NCBI GenBank assembly: GCA_021774785.1
Contig: JAJFIQ010000021.1
Coordinates: 1 to 64,000, forward strand
Direction of reading: 5' to 3'
DNA length: 64,000 nucleotides
From: Emcibacter sp.
GTDB lineage: Bacteria > Pseudomonadota > Alphaproteobacteria > Sphingomonadales > Emcibacteraceae
The position numbers and the translations under genes were made by a program. The notes under the pieces were generated by a model that did not search any database, was not told the origin of the DNA, and saw only the letters and a list, made by a program, of their open reading frames with translations. This document shows positions 35,804 to 44,748 of the stretch, piece by piece (the first letter of the stretch is position 1; each line of letters starts with the position of its first letter).

Positions 35804-38065
35804 TTAAATATTGTTAACTATTAAGGGCCAGCCACGGCCCACACTGTCACTGATTTGCATGATACGGATATCAAGATTTGCTTGTGTTGTGCCAAAATCA
35901 TCAATCTGAAGATTATCAGCATAAGATATTTCAGGGACATCAGAAGTTAGTGTTCGGACAACAGTGGTGCCATTTAATATCTCAACATCATATTTCTCGT
36001 AAAGCTCGCCCAAGGGAACGTCGGCATTGTCCATCCAGTCTCCGCCTACGCGACTACGTCTAATCCATTTCAGGGTGAGTGTTCCGTTACTATCCCGCAC
36101 TCCTAGTGCATGAACCGGGGCAAAGGGCCTTAGTATTTTCGCCCTGTAAGTATAATTCATGGGTGAGGCATCCTCGACACGCCCCCCGGATGTTACGGCT
36201 TTATATTGGTGGGTTTGGCCAATATCCGAGAAATTCATTCCCGCCGACCTTATGGTCGTATGACCAAGAAGAACAAAAGCCTCAGAGGTGCCATGACTAC
36301 TGACATTTCTTTCCGTCCCCCGTCGACCCCGAAGCAGTCCACTCAAACGAAAACGGCCATCGATCTCGAGAACCGCCTGTTGAAATTGGATAATTTCGCC
36401 GCCAACCCAGGCGATATTGGCGCCATTAAGTACGGCATCCATGGTTTCTCCGGACAGGTTATGGTCTGGATTATCCAGGCGGACCATTAGTTCATTGGCA
36501 TGATCCCAATAGGCGGTTGGTCCATCAGGCAAAATATTTTCCACAACCCCACTCACCACATCAACTGCTGAGAAATCAAGTTGGCTGTATGTTTGATCAT
36601 TGTCTCTGGAAATGAACAGGCCAGCCCCGTTCCATTTTCCTTTACCCGCCGCCGCCGACCAGAAAAGTATGGGCGATGATACATTATCCCCCGTTATTGT
36701 TGGTATATCGAGTAGAAACAACTGACTTACGGCCAAGGGTTCTACTTGTTGTATGGGCACAAGACCACTATCGGCCAAACTATTTCGGTCCAGAGAAGAT
36801 TTGGAGAATTTTACTGCCAGACAACTTAATCCTTGCAAACCTGTTTCTGTTTCTTGAAGCAAAAAATCATGGGCTTCATCTCCCACTGTCAGGGTAACAA
36901 TATCGCCCGGTATCAGGTCGGCATATTTATGGGGCAGGGCAAAACTTGCCGTTTCCCGACCAAACCAAGCTAAATCAAGCTGTTGTTCTGAAACCGACTT
37001 TGCCTGATTTGAGGAAATTACCAAGGGGATGGCACTTTGCCGAACGATGTCGCTGGCCACATTTAACCGTTTGGCGCGCTGATGCCCGGTTTGATAATCT
37101 CGGTTTGGATCGATGAAAGACAGGCCAATTTCTTTTGGCAGTTCCATATCCTGCGCCCGGGTCAGGGTAATTTTGTCAGAAGTCGTTGATTTTCCCGTGG
37201 GTAGAGCAAGATCATCGGTGACAATCGTAATATCTGAAATCCTGTCCAAAGTGCGAAAGAGCAGGCTGTTTTCCTGTTCAACTACATCGAAATGATAAAT
37301 CTGTGCCAGCTCCTCGATTGCGGACCGAGATTTCATGGGACCTGGCGTCATATAGCCACCTACCATCTGAACCAGATCACTGGCATCATAGGCGCTTATC
37401 TGGGAGAGGTCACAAATATCCGATACAATTGAAGACAGCAATATCTCTCCGCCTGCATCCGCGATGACTTCAAAAGTCAAATTGGGAATCCGGTTGGCAT
37501 ATTCGCCAAGTTCCAAATCTTCAAAAACCACATAGGCCATAGAACGAAATGCGTTGACATTGCTCTGACCTTCAAGGGCTTCAATCATGGGGTCTGCATT
37601 TTGAAAATCTGTTCCCTTATAAATACTTAGACTCCCGCCGACAGCCATTACCCCTGCGCTATTGCGCAATAACTTTCCATCGGCCCAGATACGTCCCACA
37701 TCTGAAATTTCACGCCCGGACAAGGTGACCGCAAAAGACGCTGAATAGCTAAAGGTAACGGTTGTGACTTTTTGTCCGCCGCCCTTGCCGCCGCTGCCCT
37801 CAGTTTTTTCTGCCCTTGTTTCTTTCAGGCCAGAAGACCAGATCACATTGCCGGGCAGGCGCATGGTGCCATAAACGCGGGATATGGGCTCGCCATAAGC
37901 GGAAGTTTGAACGGTAAGATCTTTCAGTCGTGTACCTTCGATGGTTCGGGATGCCGTCCCTCCGAAAATTGCCTGATCAACGCGGCGCCCGACCAAGCCG
38001 CCAATCAGCCCCCCTATGGGACCACCAATGGCCGTCCCCACTACGGTAAGTACAACACTCGCCAT
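35804..38065 (-). CDS. GTA/phage host-specificity tail tip protein, gp15-like
   Basis: 753 aa from the ATG at 38065, which overlaps the previous stop as TAATG; the longer frame to 38134 runs back through the upstream gene. It starts with the glycine-rich segment MASVVLTVVGTAIGGPIGGLIGGLVGRRVDQAIFGG, followed by the tail-tip domain (EGTRLKDLTVQTSAYGEPISRVYGTMRLPGNVIWSSGLKE) and later fibronectin-like beta regions (about 640-750). Rhodobacter gp15 is about 1300 aa and contains a TIM-barrel domain; this version lacks that length. Confidence 0.88.
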   Translation of the reverse strand: MASVVLTVVGTAIGGPIGGLIGGLVGRRVDQAIFGGTASRTIEGTRLKDLTVQTSAYGEPISRVYGTMRLPGNVIWSSGLKETRAEKTEGSGGKGGGQKVTTVTFSYSASFAVTLSGREISDVGRIWADGKLLRNSAGVMAVGGSLSIYKGTDFQNADPMIEALEGQSNVNAFRSMAYVVFEDLELGEYANRIPNLTFEVIADAGGEILLSSIVSDICDLSQISAYDASDLVQMVGGYMTPGPMKSRSAIEELAQIYHFDVVEQENSLLFRTLDRISDITIVTDDLALPTGKSTTSDKITLTRAQDMELPKEIGLSFIDPNRDYQTGHQRAKRLNVASDIVRQSAIPLVISSNQAKSVSEQQLDLAWFGRETASFALPHKYADLIPGDIVTLTVGDEAHDFLLQETETGLQGLSCLAVKFSKSSLDRNSLADSGLVPIQQVEPLAVSQLFLLDIPTITGDNVSSPILFWSAAAGKGKWNGAGLFISRDNDQTYSQLDFSAVDVVSGVVENILPDGPTAYWDHANELMVRLDNPDHNLSGETMDAVLNGANIAWVGGEIIQFQQAVLEIDGRFRLSGLLRGRRGTERNVSSHGTSEAFVLLGHTTIRSAGMNFSDIGQTHQYKAVTSGGRVEDASPMNYTYRAKILRPFAPVHALGVRDSNGTLTLKWIRRSRVGGDWMDNADVPLGELYEKYDVEILNGTTVVRTLTSDVPEISYADNLQIDDFGTTQANLDIRIMQISDSVGRGWPLIVNNI

Positions 38066-38511
38066 TAAATTGTTCCTTGAATATTGATTGAAAAATCTGG
38101 AAATGAATGAACGGAAATAATTCTGGAAAGCCATTCTGCGTCAAGACCATGTTCAACAACCCTGCCAAATTTTTCACAGGCATGAATGATGCCTCTGTCA
38201 GAAAGGATTGCCGCATGTTCAAGATATTTTCCCATGCGCAAAATAACCACCTCGCCCGGCTTCATTTCAGATATTGATTTTTCGGCAAAACCGGCTTCTC
38301 TGGCAATCCGGGAGATAGCTTTTTGCCGGGGTATTTTTTTATAATCCACCATGTCAAAGTCGCTTAAACCGAGAGATTTTGACACATAAACAATCAAACC
38401 GACACAGTCCATTCCATGTTCAGGACTTCGCCCTTGATGACGAAAGGGGCTGCCGACGCATCTTCTGGCCTGAAAAAAGATTCTTCTATGATGTAGATCA
38501 CTTGTGGTCAT
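38065..38511 (-). CDS. NlpC/P60 family peptidase, GTA gp14-like
   Basis: 148 aa. The catalytic Cys is C36 in EHGMDCVGLI and the catalytic His is H99 in YLEHAAIL, the NlpC/P60 pair. An N-terminal helix carries ARRCVGSPFRHQGRSP, the family's substrate-side segment. In GTAs and siphophages this enzyme cuts peptidoglycan peptides during DNA entry. Stop and next start overlap as TAATG. Its upstream neighbour on this strand is gp13, but an opposite-strand gene lies between. Confidence 0.92.
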   Translation of the reverse strand: MTTSDLHHRRIFFQARRCVGSPFRHQGRSPEHGMDCVGLIVYVSKSLGLSDFDMVDYKKIPRQKAISRIAREAGFAEKSISEMKPGEVVILRMGKYLEHAAILSDRGIIHACEKFGRVVEHGLDAEWLSRIISVHSFPDFSINIQGTI

Positions 38512-38570
38512 TTCAAAAAAACTTTGCTATCAGTGTTCATCAGAAAAATAAAATGAAGGATTTGTCTGTC

Positions 38571-39257
38571 ATGGACATGAATGTTATTGGGTTACATATT
38601 CACGAATTAAGAAACCAGTGCCGCTTTATTGAAGCCAGCGTGGACATATTAAATCAATCAATGGAAAACCAGGCCCCCATTGGTATTTTCTTTTCCCTGC
38701 AAAATATTATGTTGGGTACAAACCAAATTGCCCGCACATTGTGGACACCGCGCAAAAAGGGTAAAGACCGGGCAACGGCCTTGCGGCAGGCGCTTGAGTT
38801 GCCAGAAAAATACCCACTGAATAATGAAGGCATTCTGTCCCTTGTTGACCATGCCGATGAAACCAATGACCAATGGATCAGCCAATCCAAGGATCAATAT
38901 ATTCTTTATGATTTTATTGGTGATATTGCTTCAAGTACCCATAAGGACGTTGAAACAAAAAATATTTACCGTGCTTTTGACACAAATACCAAAATATATA
39001 CCTATATTGGTGTCAGCTTTAATCTGGAAGCTCTTCTCAAGGCCATTGGTGATGTGAGCAATCGGGTTAACCAGATACATATTCGCCTTTACCCCGATCA
39101 ATGGAAAGAAGTTGAAGAAGAAAAAGTGGAACCTGTAGAAGAAAAAAAAGCCGCACCGAAAAAGACAACACCTAAAAAAACAATCCCGAAAAAGACAGCG
39201 GCTAAAAAAACGGCTCCCAAAAAAACGGCTCCCAAAAAGACGGCGACAAAAAAGTAG
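38571..39257 (+). CDS. Opposite-strand protein with HEPN-like domain and histone-H1-like tail
   Basis: 228 aa from the ATG at 38571 (AAGGA 10 nt upstream); 38553 is an alternative start. The gene runs against the GTA genes, between gp13 and gp14. Residues 1-175 resemble a bacterial helical family that I recall by its pattern, FFSLQNIMLGTNQIARTLW then DHADETNDQWI and a later RAFDTNTKIYTYIGVSFNLEALLKAI; these have HEPN-like features, but the basic residue of the RxxxxH motif is not evident here. From about 180 the protein is a tail of PKKT/AKKT repeats, like H1-type DNA-binding tails. DNA condensation or regulation is possible. The assignment is tentative. Confidence 0.6.
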   Translation: MDMNVIGLHIHELRNQCRFIEASVDILNQSMENQAPIGIFFSLQNIMLGTNQIARTLWTPRKKGKDRATALRQALELPEKYPLNNEGILSLVDHADETNDQWISQSKDQYILYDFIGDIASSTHKDVETKNIYRAFDTNTKIYTYIGVSFNLEALLKAIGDVSNRVNQIHIRLYPDQWKEVEEEKVEPVEEKKAAPKKTTPKKTIPKKTAAKKTAPKKTAPKKTATKK

Positions 39258-39263
39258 CCACTT

Positions 39264-40106
39264 TTATTTCAGGCCGGGATAGTTATACAGGGAATCCGTT
39301 CCCGGTATGGCTGTCTCGCCCCGGAAATTTTCAAAATTCTGAAATTTGTTTTTGCAGGTAGCAGATCGCTTATCACACCCTGCAACCGCTAAATATATAT
39401 CACCAACCCCAATGGGTTCCGGCAATATATCATAAAAGATAAACTGTCCCCCGGAATAGAATTTTACCTCTGATTTTTGGCCCATATTAAGCCCGCTCAA
39501 CCAACGAACCGAGCCATAATCAAACCACCCTATAGCCTCAGTTTGACCAGTATCTGTAAAACTTTCTTGGCTGATGACGCCTGTCACCATACCCAGTGTG
39601 GAGAATACCTCTAGATTAATATGACAGTCTTTCGCGCCTAAGTCTGCCCGACATTCGGGCGAGAAAACATCCCCAATAACCTGCTGTAACTTCTGTGTTA
39701 ACCCCCTTATTTCAACCATGAAATTTTGATCCTTCAGGGTAAACTCCCCAAGCCAGCCACTGCGAATATAAATTTTGCCCTGTGTTAAATCTTGCCAGTT
39801 TACTTGAAAGATTGAAATAGCCGCATGGTCAAACAGACCGGCTCTTATATCTTTTTCTGTAAGGCCATCCGATGACAGCAATGCCGACACTTCCAGATTA
39901 TCCACGTTCAGACTGTTTGTACTGCTGACAGAGGAGGGCAGAAAGCCATTGACCGGCCTGAATGTAAGATTCTCAAAATTCAGTTCCCGGTCATGAGTGG
40001 TGAAAGCCATCCTGACCCCATCTTGTCTGGTAAGTACCCAACAGGTCACCATTGTGGTCAGCTCAGATGACATGTGGGTTTTCAGCTCTGAAGAAAGTAA
40101 TTTCAT
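39264..40106 (-). CDS. DUF2163 baseplate hub protein, GTA gp13-like
   Basis: 280 aa, the normal gp13 length. The N-terminal DUF2163 domain includes TTMVTCWVLTRQDGVRMAFTTHDRELNFENLTF and VDNLEVSALLSSDGLTEKDIRAGLFDHAAISIFQVNW. The C-terminal half has paired cysteines, CDKRSATCKNKFQNFENFRG, which hold an iron-sulfur or disulfide motif in relatives. It is a tail hub component. Its ATG follows the gp12 stop directly. Confidence 0.92.
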   Translation of the reverse strand: MKLLSSELKTHMSSELTTMVTCWVLTRQDGVRMAFTTHDRELNFENLTFRPVNGFLPSSVSSTNSLNVDNLEVSALLSSDGLTEKDIRAGLFDHAAISIFQVNWQDLTQGKIYIRSGWLGEFTLKDQNFMVEIRGLTQKLQQVIGDVFSPECRADLGAKDCHINLEVFSTLGMVTGVISQESFTDTGQTEAIGWFDYGSVRWLSGLNMGQKSEVKFYSGGQFIFYDILPEPIGVGDIYLAVAGCDKRSATCKNKFQNFENFRGETAIPGTDSLYNYPGLK

Positions 40107-42455
40107 TTAAATGCGAACCTCAATCAGTGAAATAGATGGGATATGTCCCGCCTGAAAACTTTCCAGTGTGATGGACAGAAAATCCTCGGAAAAACGTACC
40201 GGTACATCAAATTCAAATCCGGCCGTGATTATCGCACCTGCAATAGGTGCCACATCAAATGATACAATCCCGCTGGTCATATCCACCTGCCATCCGGAAA
40301 CTTGCGTCACATTGTCAAGGGCAATGGTAACCGTTCCCGAAACGGGCTTGGCGATATTTCGCACATGGATTGTCCCACCGCTATCATATGTTTTGATTAG
40401 TTGGAAAGACATCGCCATGCCATCCCCGATGGCTATTTGCTGATCGGTGGCCGCAGCATTCTGGTCTGGTATGCTACTTTTAAAGTCCATCCAGTCTTTA
40501 TAACGGAAACCATTGGCGCGTCCCGCCCGGGCCCGGAAAAAACTGAGCAGTTCGCTCAGATCATTTTCAGAACGCAAACCCATGCCAATATCATAAATAT
40601 TGCGGGCCTCCGCCCATTCCCGATTGCGCTGTTCATGACCGGACGCCATCTCAACCACATTTGTCAGAAACTGAGGCCCGCCGCTAGCACCATAGCTAAT
40701 ATCTTGTGCCAAACGCACTTCGTGAAATCCTGTCATAATATTTTCCAGATATTTAGTATAAATAACCCCGTCCCGAACGATTTGAGGATAAGCCCAGATA
40801 AAAATCTGATTGAACCCCCCCTGAAATCCCAGCCCCGTAGCCTTGATTATATTTTTCCAATTTTCCAATGTAGTTGGCAGAAGATTAAATCCGGCAAAAT
40901 AGTGGGTCTTCGTACGGGGGTAAGCTAAATTCAGATCAATATTTGCAATGGCATTTGTTCGTTTGCCCCATTCCCCATTTAAGATAAAGTCATAATCCTC
41001 GATTTGAAGAAAATCAAAGGCTGGGTCCTGCCAATGGCTTGTAGGGAAATTAACATCACCGGCCAATGGGGCGTCATCCAACAACACTTGCGGGCTAAAA
41101 AATAACAGGCCGATCTGAGCTGTCTCATTGGAAACTTTAATCTGATCCCTGAGCCACAAAGTGGATTGCCCCAACTTATCACCCAACCAATTCAGATAAT
41201 CCTGCTGTTCCGCTGTCGGCGTCTCTGTGGCAAGGATATGTTTAGCGGGTACAGGTTTGGTCGTTTCCGAGGTGTAAAGTGCTGTCGTGACGTCATCATA
41301 AAAATGGGGAACACCGGTGCCTGACTGATTAATCCACCACCAGGGCTCGCCAATCTGATAAAAGTGACTTGCTCCCACCTGATCTATAATTTGCCCAAAA
41401 GACAGATAGACATCCCGCAGGTAATCCAATGCCGTCTGGTTGGTTGGTGCGACCAGACTTGATGGTGGCACCCAGCCAGTGAGGGCAGGGGAGCCGTCAT
41501 GAGCCTTTTGCTGCCAGCTAGCGGGTATATTCTGTGCCAATATTTCATAAGAAAGGGAGAAGATGACTTTAAACCCAAAAAACTGTGCATGTTCTAGAAA
41601 ATTTATGTGCCAGCTTGCGGCTGCCTTGTTCAGTTTCGCCTTTGTGGTGTCGATGATATAACGCCCTTCATCCGCATTCCAGCTCAGGCTATAATAATGG
41701 CTCATGCCTATATAATGGGTGATCCATTCCCCATAACCAAGCCGCAACATGTTCCAAATCACCCGTTCCGGGGCCAGCGTGGTCACATCGTCATAACCAT
41801 TGGCGATACGCAGATCATGTGGCTGAACATAACCGTCTCCCACAGTTAGGGTCGATGTGGGGCCAGTGACCTTAATTTCAGAAACGGTAACTTGTGCCTC
41901 AACCGCACTGGGTAGGGGGCCGGTCATTACGCCGTCAAATACCTGCGGTACCATACTAATAAACATGCGGTCAATATCGCCAGGATAAACCGGATCGGCT
42001 TCAGACGGATGTAAAAATCCCCCTGCAAGATTATCAAAATCAAGGGTGATCACAGCATCTTCTGCTGTACCCACCGAATAATTCCATAACCGCACGAACC
42101 AAGTGCGGGCGGTTCCATTCTGATCCCGCCCTTCTATGGTCAATGTTGGACTATTCAGCACATCCAATGTCATGATATTGGTGCTTTGCCAACGGAATCT
42201 TAACACCGTATGTGCGTAATCGCGTCTGGTTTCATAACGGTGAAATGGGTGATCAATTGTATCCTCAGAGTCCCATATCAGTCCGCATAAATCCTCAAAA
42301 CGATAAAAGACCAGATCAACAACAAGACTGTCATAATTGGTTGTAATTGTGGATGCCATCATGGGGCGAGGGAAATTTATCGTCCAGTAGCGGGGGGAAA
42401 ATCGGCGGATAAAGCTAGTATCTGTTTGATCATCCGATGTTGCCAGCCAATACAT
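40107..42455 (-). CDS. DUF2460 (gp12-like) tail protein with large glycosidase-like N-terminal region
   Basis: 782 aa, against about 210 for a plain GTA gp12. The C-terminal 205 residues (about 577-782) are a classical DUF2460/TIGR02217 domain: ISYGASGGPQFLTNVV, EWAEARNIYDIGMGLRSENDLSELLSFFRARAG and RFKDW-type FRYKDWMDFKSS. Residues 1-210 are beta-rich. Residues about 215-565 look like a TIM-barrel glycoside hydrolase, with IGEPWWW near 367 and LQIEDYDF near 483 as possible acid residues. It may cut capsule or wall polysaccharide, or act as a non-contractile sheath-like tail protein. The start overlaps gp11 as TAATG. Confidence 0.85.
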   Translation of the reverse strand: MYWLATSDDQTDTSFIRRFSPRYWTINFPRPMMASTITTNYDSLVVDLVFYRFEDLCGLIWDSEDTIDHPFHRYETRRDYAHTVLRFRWQSTNIMTLDVLNSPTLTIEGRDQNGTARTWFVRLWNYSVGTAEDAVITLDFDNLAGGFLHPSEADPVYPGDIDRMFISMVPQVFDGVMTGPLPSAVEAQVTVSEIKVTGPTSTLTVGDGYVQPHDLRIANGYDDVTTLAPERVIWNMLRLGYGEWITHYIGMSHYYSLSWNADEGRYIIDTTKAKLNKAAASWHINFLEHAQFFGFKVIFSLSYEILAQNIPASWQQKAHDGSPALTGWVPPSSLVAPTNQTALDYLRDVYLSFGQIIDQVGASHFYQIGEPWWWINQSGTGVPHFYDDVTTALYTSETTKPVPAKHILATETPTAEQQDYLNWLGDKLGQSTLWLRDQIKVSNETAQIGLLFFSPQVLLDDAPLAGDVNFPTSHWQDPAFDFLQIEDYDFILNGEWGKRTNAIANIDLNLAYPRTKTHYFAGFNLLPTTLENWKNIIKATGLGFQGGFNQIFIWAYPQIVRDGVIYTKYLENIMTGFHEVRLAQDISYGASGGPQFLTNVVEMASGHEQRNREWAEARNIYDIGMGLRSENDLSELLSFFRARAGRANGFRYKDWMDFKSSIPDQNAAATDQQIAIGDGMAMSFQLIKTYDSGGTIHVRNIAKPVSGTVTIALDNVTQVSGWQVDMTSGIVSFDVAPIAGAIITAGFEFDVPVRFSEDFLSITLESFQAGHIPSISLIEVRI

Positions 42456-43033
42456 TATAGATCCCTTTCGGCACGTTCCATGGCCCGCCGAACAGCCACT
42501 GCCACCTGGGCGCCACTACGTTGTGTCATATCATTTGATCCCCCATGATTGGTAATATTAATGGTGATGTTGGGTGCTGTTCCAGATACTGTGGTTTGGT
42601 GGCCTGTTCCTTGTCCCGGAATGATGCGGCCCGGACTTTCCGGTACAAACAGCTCCGGTCCCCTCTCACCCACCAGATAGGGTTGGCGAGAACCGACTGT
42701 ACCACCGCCAGCCCGACCGAACAGACCGCTTGTCAAATTACCGATTATGCCCCCAATGCCGCCACTGGACCCGAAAATATTATTCAGTCCAGACTGAATG
42801 GCGCTATTTGCGATATCGGCGAGAACGGTCAGGGCTACCTTCTTGAGGTTTGAGAAGCTAACTTCCCCCGAACGGGCAAAATTATCAAATACACGGGTCA
42901 TGCCATCTGCTGTTCTGGTGGCGATACTTTCCAGCCCGCTAAAATCTTTTTCAATAGTCGTTAATTGTCCGCGCAGGTCGGCACTATCAGCCCTGATCTT
43001 CACAACCAGGCTGTCAAGTATGGTTTCTGTCAT
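42455..43033 (-). CDS. Tail tape measure protein, GTA gp11-like
   Basis: 192 aa. It keeps the short GTA tape-measure layout: a helical N-terminus (LDSLVVKIRADSADLRGQLTTIEKDFSGLES), a Gly-rich middle (IFGSSGGIGGIIGNLTSGLFGRAGGGTVGS) and the conserved C-terminal YLVGERGPELFVPESPGRIIP. It sets tail length and may reach the membrane during DNA entry. A terminator-like hairpin lies just upstream, so it may be transcribed less than the genes before it. Confidence 0.88.
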   Translation of the reverse strand: MTETILDSLVVKIRADSADLRGQLTTIEKDFSGLESIATRTADGMTRVFDNFARSGEVSFSNLKKVALTVLADIANSAIQSGLNNIFGSSGGIGGIIGNLTSGLFGRAGGGTVGSRQPYLVGERGPELFVPESPGRIIPGQGTGHQTTVSGTAPNITINITNHGGSNDMTQRSGAQVAVAVRRAMERAERDL

Positions 43034-43042
43034 AATTTTTCC

Positions 43043-43069
43043 AATAAAAAACCCGCTCTAGGCGGGTTT
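43043..43069 (-). terminator. Intrinsic terminator between the membrane-protein gene and gp11
   Basis: On the minus strand AAACCCGC pairs exactly with GCGGGTTT (8 bp, 5-nt loop) and is followed by TTTTTATT. It lies 20 bp past the stop of the 97-aa gene and 10 bp before the gp11 start. Confidence 0.75.
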
Positions 43070-43089
43070 AAGGTGAGAATATTTGGTGC

Positions 43090-43383
43090 TTATCGCATTA
43101 TATTGCTCATATTCATGAAGGAGATCGCGGCGCGTCCAATCAGGAACATACCTGAATAGATCATTACATTGACCCAGTTCATGTGACCGTAACCATTGCT
43201 AATATACTGAGCCAGTAATACCATGAGCATGACTAGGCCAATGCCCTGAAACAGGTTGGCGAATAATCTTACCCCTTTTAATATACGGTCACGCTTGGGG
43301 TCGGATTTTTCCTTGATGCCGGCCTTTCGGTCGGCAACCCGGTCGCGCAGGGATTTTCTGGAGTTTGGTTCTTTTTTTCTCAT
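43090..43383 (-). CDS. Small two-helix membrane protein inside the GTA cluster
   Basis: 97 aa. A strongly basic N-terminus (MRKKEPNSRKSLRDRVADRKAGIKEK) is followed by two transmembrane helices, about 43-62 (LFQGIGLVMLMVLLAQYISN) and 70-90 (VNVMIYSGMFLIGRAAISFM). It is not part of the standard GTA gene set. It lies between the tail assembly gene and gp11 and is followed by a terminator. Two-helix proteins with basic cytosolic tails are typical of pinholins and membrane sensors, but I do not recognise the family. Confidence 0.65.
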   Translation of the reverse strand: MRKKEPNSRKSLRDRVADRKAGIKEKSDPKRDRILKGVRLFANLFQGIGLVMLMVLLAQYISNGYGHMNWVNVMIYSGMFLIGRAAISFMNMSNIMR

Positions 43384-43392
43384 GGCAATAGT

Positions 43393-43596
43393 TTACGACT
43401 TGAAATGTCCGGATACAAGGTCATTTAATTCTGAACGGCTCAATGGGTTATCTGTATCACCTCCAGACCGTAGTTTCCGCCACCCCTGATAAGCACACCA
43501 GAAATCAGACGGTGTCGCCCGCCAGAACTGGTCTGGTGACCAGCCAAAATTAACATAAGCAATTTCAGCATATTGTGACCAATTAATCTGTTTCAT
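43393..43596 (-). CDS. Phage tail assembly chaperone (TIGR02216-like)
   Basis: 67 aa. It has the pattern of the small GTA tail chaperone: a helix, then FGWSPDQFWRATPSDFWCAYQGW and a polar tail (PLSRSELNDLVSGHF). It overlaps gp10 by 14 bp, an arrangement also seen for tail chaperone pairs that are made by frameshift elsewhere. Confidence 0.85.
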   Translation of the reverse strand: MKQINWSQYAEIAYVNFGWSPDQFWRATPSDFWCAYQGWRKLRSGGDTDNPLSRSELNDLVSGHFKS

Positions 43597-43894
43597 TTTT
43601 GATAGTATTTAAACCCACAAGACAAAGGGTAAGGAGGTCCCTGACTATGGGGCTTGCTTTGGTGATGCCCTCTGACAGGATCAGTTTTCCTACTTGTTCA
43701 AAATTAATCCGGTTTTCCATGGTGGCCCAGATAATCACGGTCATTTCTTTCAGGCCAAATTCACCGTCAGCGGCCTTTACCGCGAGGCCGATGATGCCGC
43801 CCAGACGTTCTTCAATGTCCATGATTGCTTGAAAGGTTGGTTTAAGGCGATATTCGTTGCCAGCCAGCGTTATAATTATGCTGTTTCTAAACAT
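43583..43894 (-). CDS. GTA gp10-like tail chaperone
   Basis: 103 aa. ITLAGNEYRLKPTFQAIMDIEERLGGIIGLAVKA followed by LKEMTVIIWATMENRINFEQVGKLILSEG matches the gene transfer agent gp10 family, a tail assembly chaperone. It overlaps gp9 by 8 bp and the next small gene by 14 bp. Confidence 0.9.
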   Translation of the reverse strand: MFRNSIIITLAGNEYRLKPTFQAIMDIEERLGGIIGLAVKAADGEFGLKEMTVIIWATMENRINFEQVGKLILSEGITKASPIVRDLLTLCLVGLNTIKNETD

Positions 43895-44300
43895 TTGTGA
43901 AATTCACTATACCAGAGCTTTCCAGGGCTATGCTATAAGTGCGCTCACCATTATAATCTCCGGCATATTCCAGTGATGTAATCTGAAACGCCCCTGAAAA
44001 TTTATCACCACTTTCAAAAGTAATTTCATAATTATCCACGCTGCTGGCCAGTGCTTTTGTCTGTAATATCCCTTCACTTACGCTATCGGTAAAAATTCCG
44101 CTTCCACCAAGGGATATATGACGAATGCCAGCTCCGGATAATATTTCCCGCCAACCGCCGGATGTCTTGTTTGTTACATCAACCATTTCGTTATTAATTC
44201 TTAATGAGGTGGAGCGCATGCCGCCCACCACGTCAAATACCTCTGGGTTTTCCCCAACACCAATTTTTAATAAAAAGGCCCGTCCTTTTTCTGCAGCCAT
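43887..44300 (-). CDS. Major tail tube protein, TP901-1 family, GTA gp9-like
   Basis: 137 aa, the usual gp9 size. GRAFLLKIGVGENPEVFDVVGGMRSTSLRINNEMVDVTNKTSGGWREILSGAGI is the conserved N-terminal half of the TP901-1 tail tube fold; the C-terminus FQITSLEYAGDYNGERTYSIALESSG closes the beta sandwich. It should polymerise into the tail tube. Confidence 0.94.
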   Translation of the reverse strand: MAAEKGRAFLLKIGVGENPEVFDVVGGMRSTSLRINNEMVDVTNKTSGGWREILSGAGIRHISLGGSGIFTDSVSEGILQTKALASSVDNYEITFESGDKFSGAFQITSLEYAGDYNGERTYSIALESSGIVNFTNV

Positions 44301-44318
44301 ATGTCTGTTCTCCTCTAT

Positions 44319-44726
44319 CTATATGTTTTGAATGGTTCGGGCACGAAATCGCAAAATACCGTGTCGCACCTGACCATCACCATCAAAAAAATTTTCAAAA
44401 AAAATAAAATTCAACTCAACCAACTGATGCCCGACCAGAATTACACTTTGCGTTGTCAGCAAGGTTATAACCTGATCTGCAAGGGACCGGACTTGACCGC
44501 CACCCCGGTTTCCGGACCAGATATGGATATCTATTAGATGTTCTTGGCCGGTGAAGTCCTTAGCTGACCAATCCCGGGCAATACCTTCGCCGATAGTGAG
44601 ATAGGGCAGTTTTTGTCCTTCCGGTGCCGGATCAAAGACGCCGGAAATTTCCGCCATCAATTTACTATCGCCGACAAGCCTGTCATGGATCGCCTGCCAC
44701 AGGCTTTGTGCGCTGAGTATTGTCAT
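44319..44726 (-). CDS. DUF3168 tail completion protein, GTA gp8-like
   Basis: 135 aa, DUF3168 family. ALWQAI-type start (SLWQAIHDRLVGDSKLMAEISGVFDPAPEGQKLPYLTIGEG), then the central LIDIHIWSGNRGGGQVRSLADQVITLL and the C-terminal GILRFRART. It joins the tail tube to the head connector in phages. It lies between the HK97-gp10-like gene and gp9. Confidence 0.92.
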   Translation of the reverse strand: MTILSAQSLWQAIHDRLVGDSKLMAEISGVFDPAPEGQKLPYLTIGEGIARDWSAKDFTGQEHLIDIHIWSGNRGGGQVRSLADQVITLLTTQSVILVGHQLVELNFIFFENFFDGDGQVRHGILRFRARTIQNI

Positions 44727-44748
44727 GTCGAATGTCTTTCAGAAAAAT

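Noticed and set aside
43393..43894. Programmed frameshift between the two small tail chaperone genes
   Set aside because: The genes overlap by 14 bp in different frames, as in frameshifting phages, but the second has its own ATG and I see no clear slippery heptamer in the overlap.
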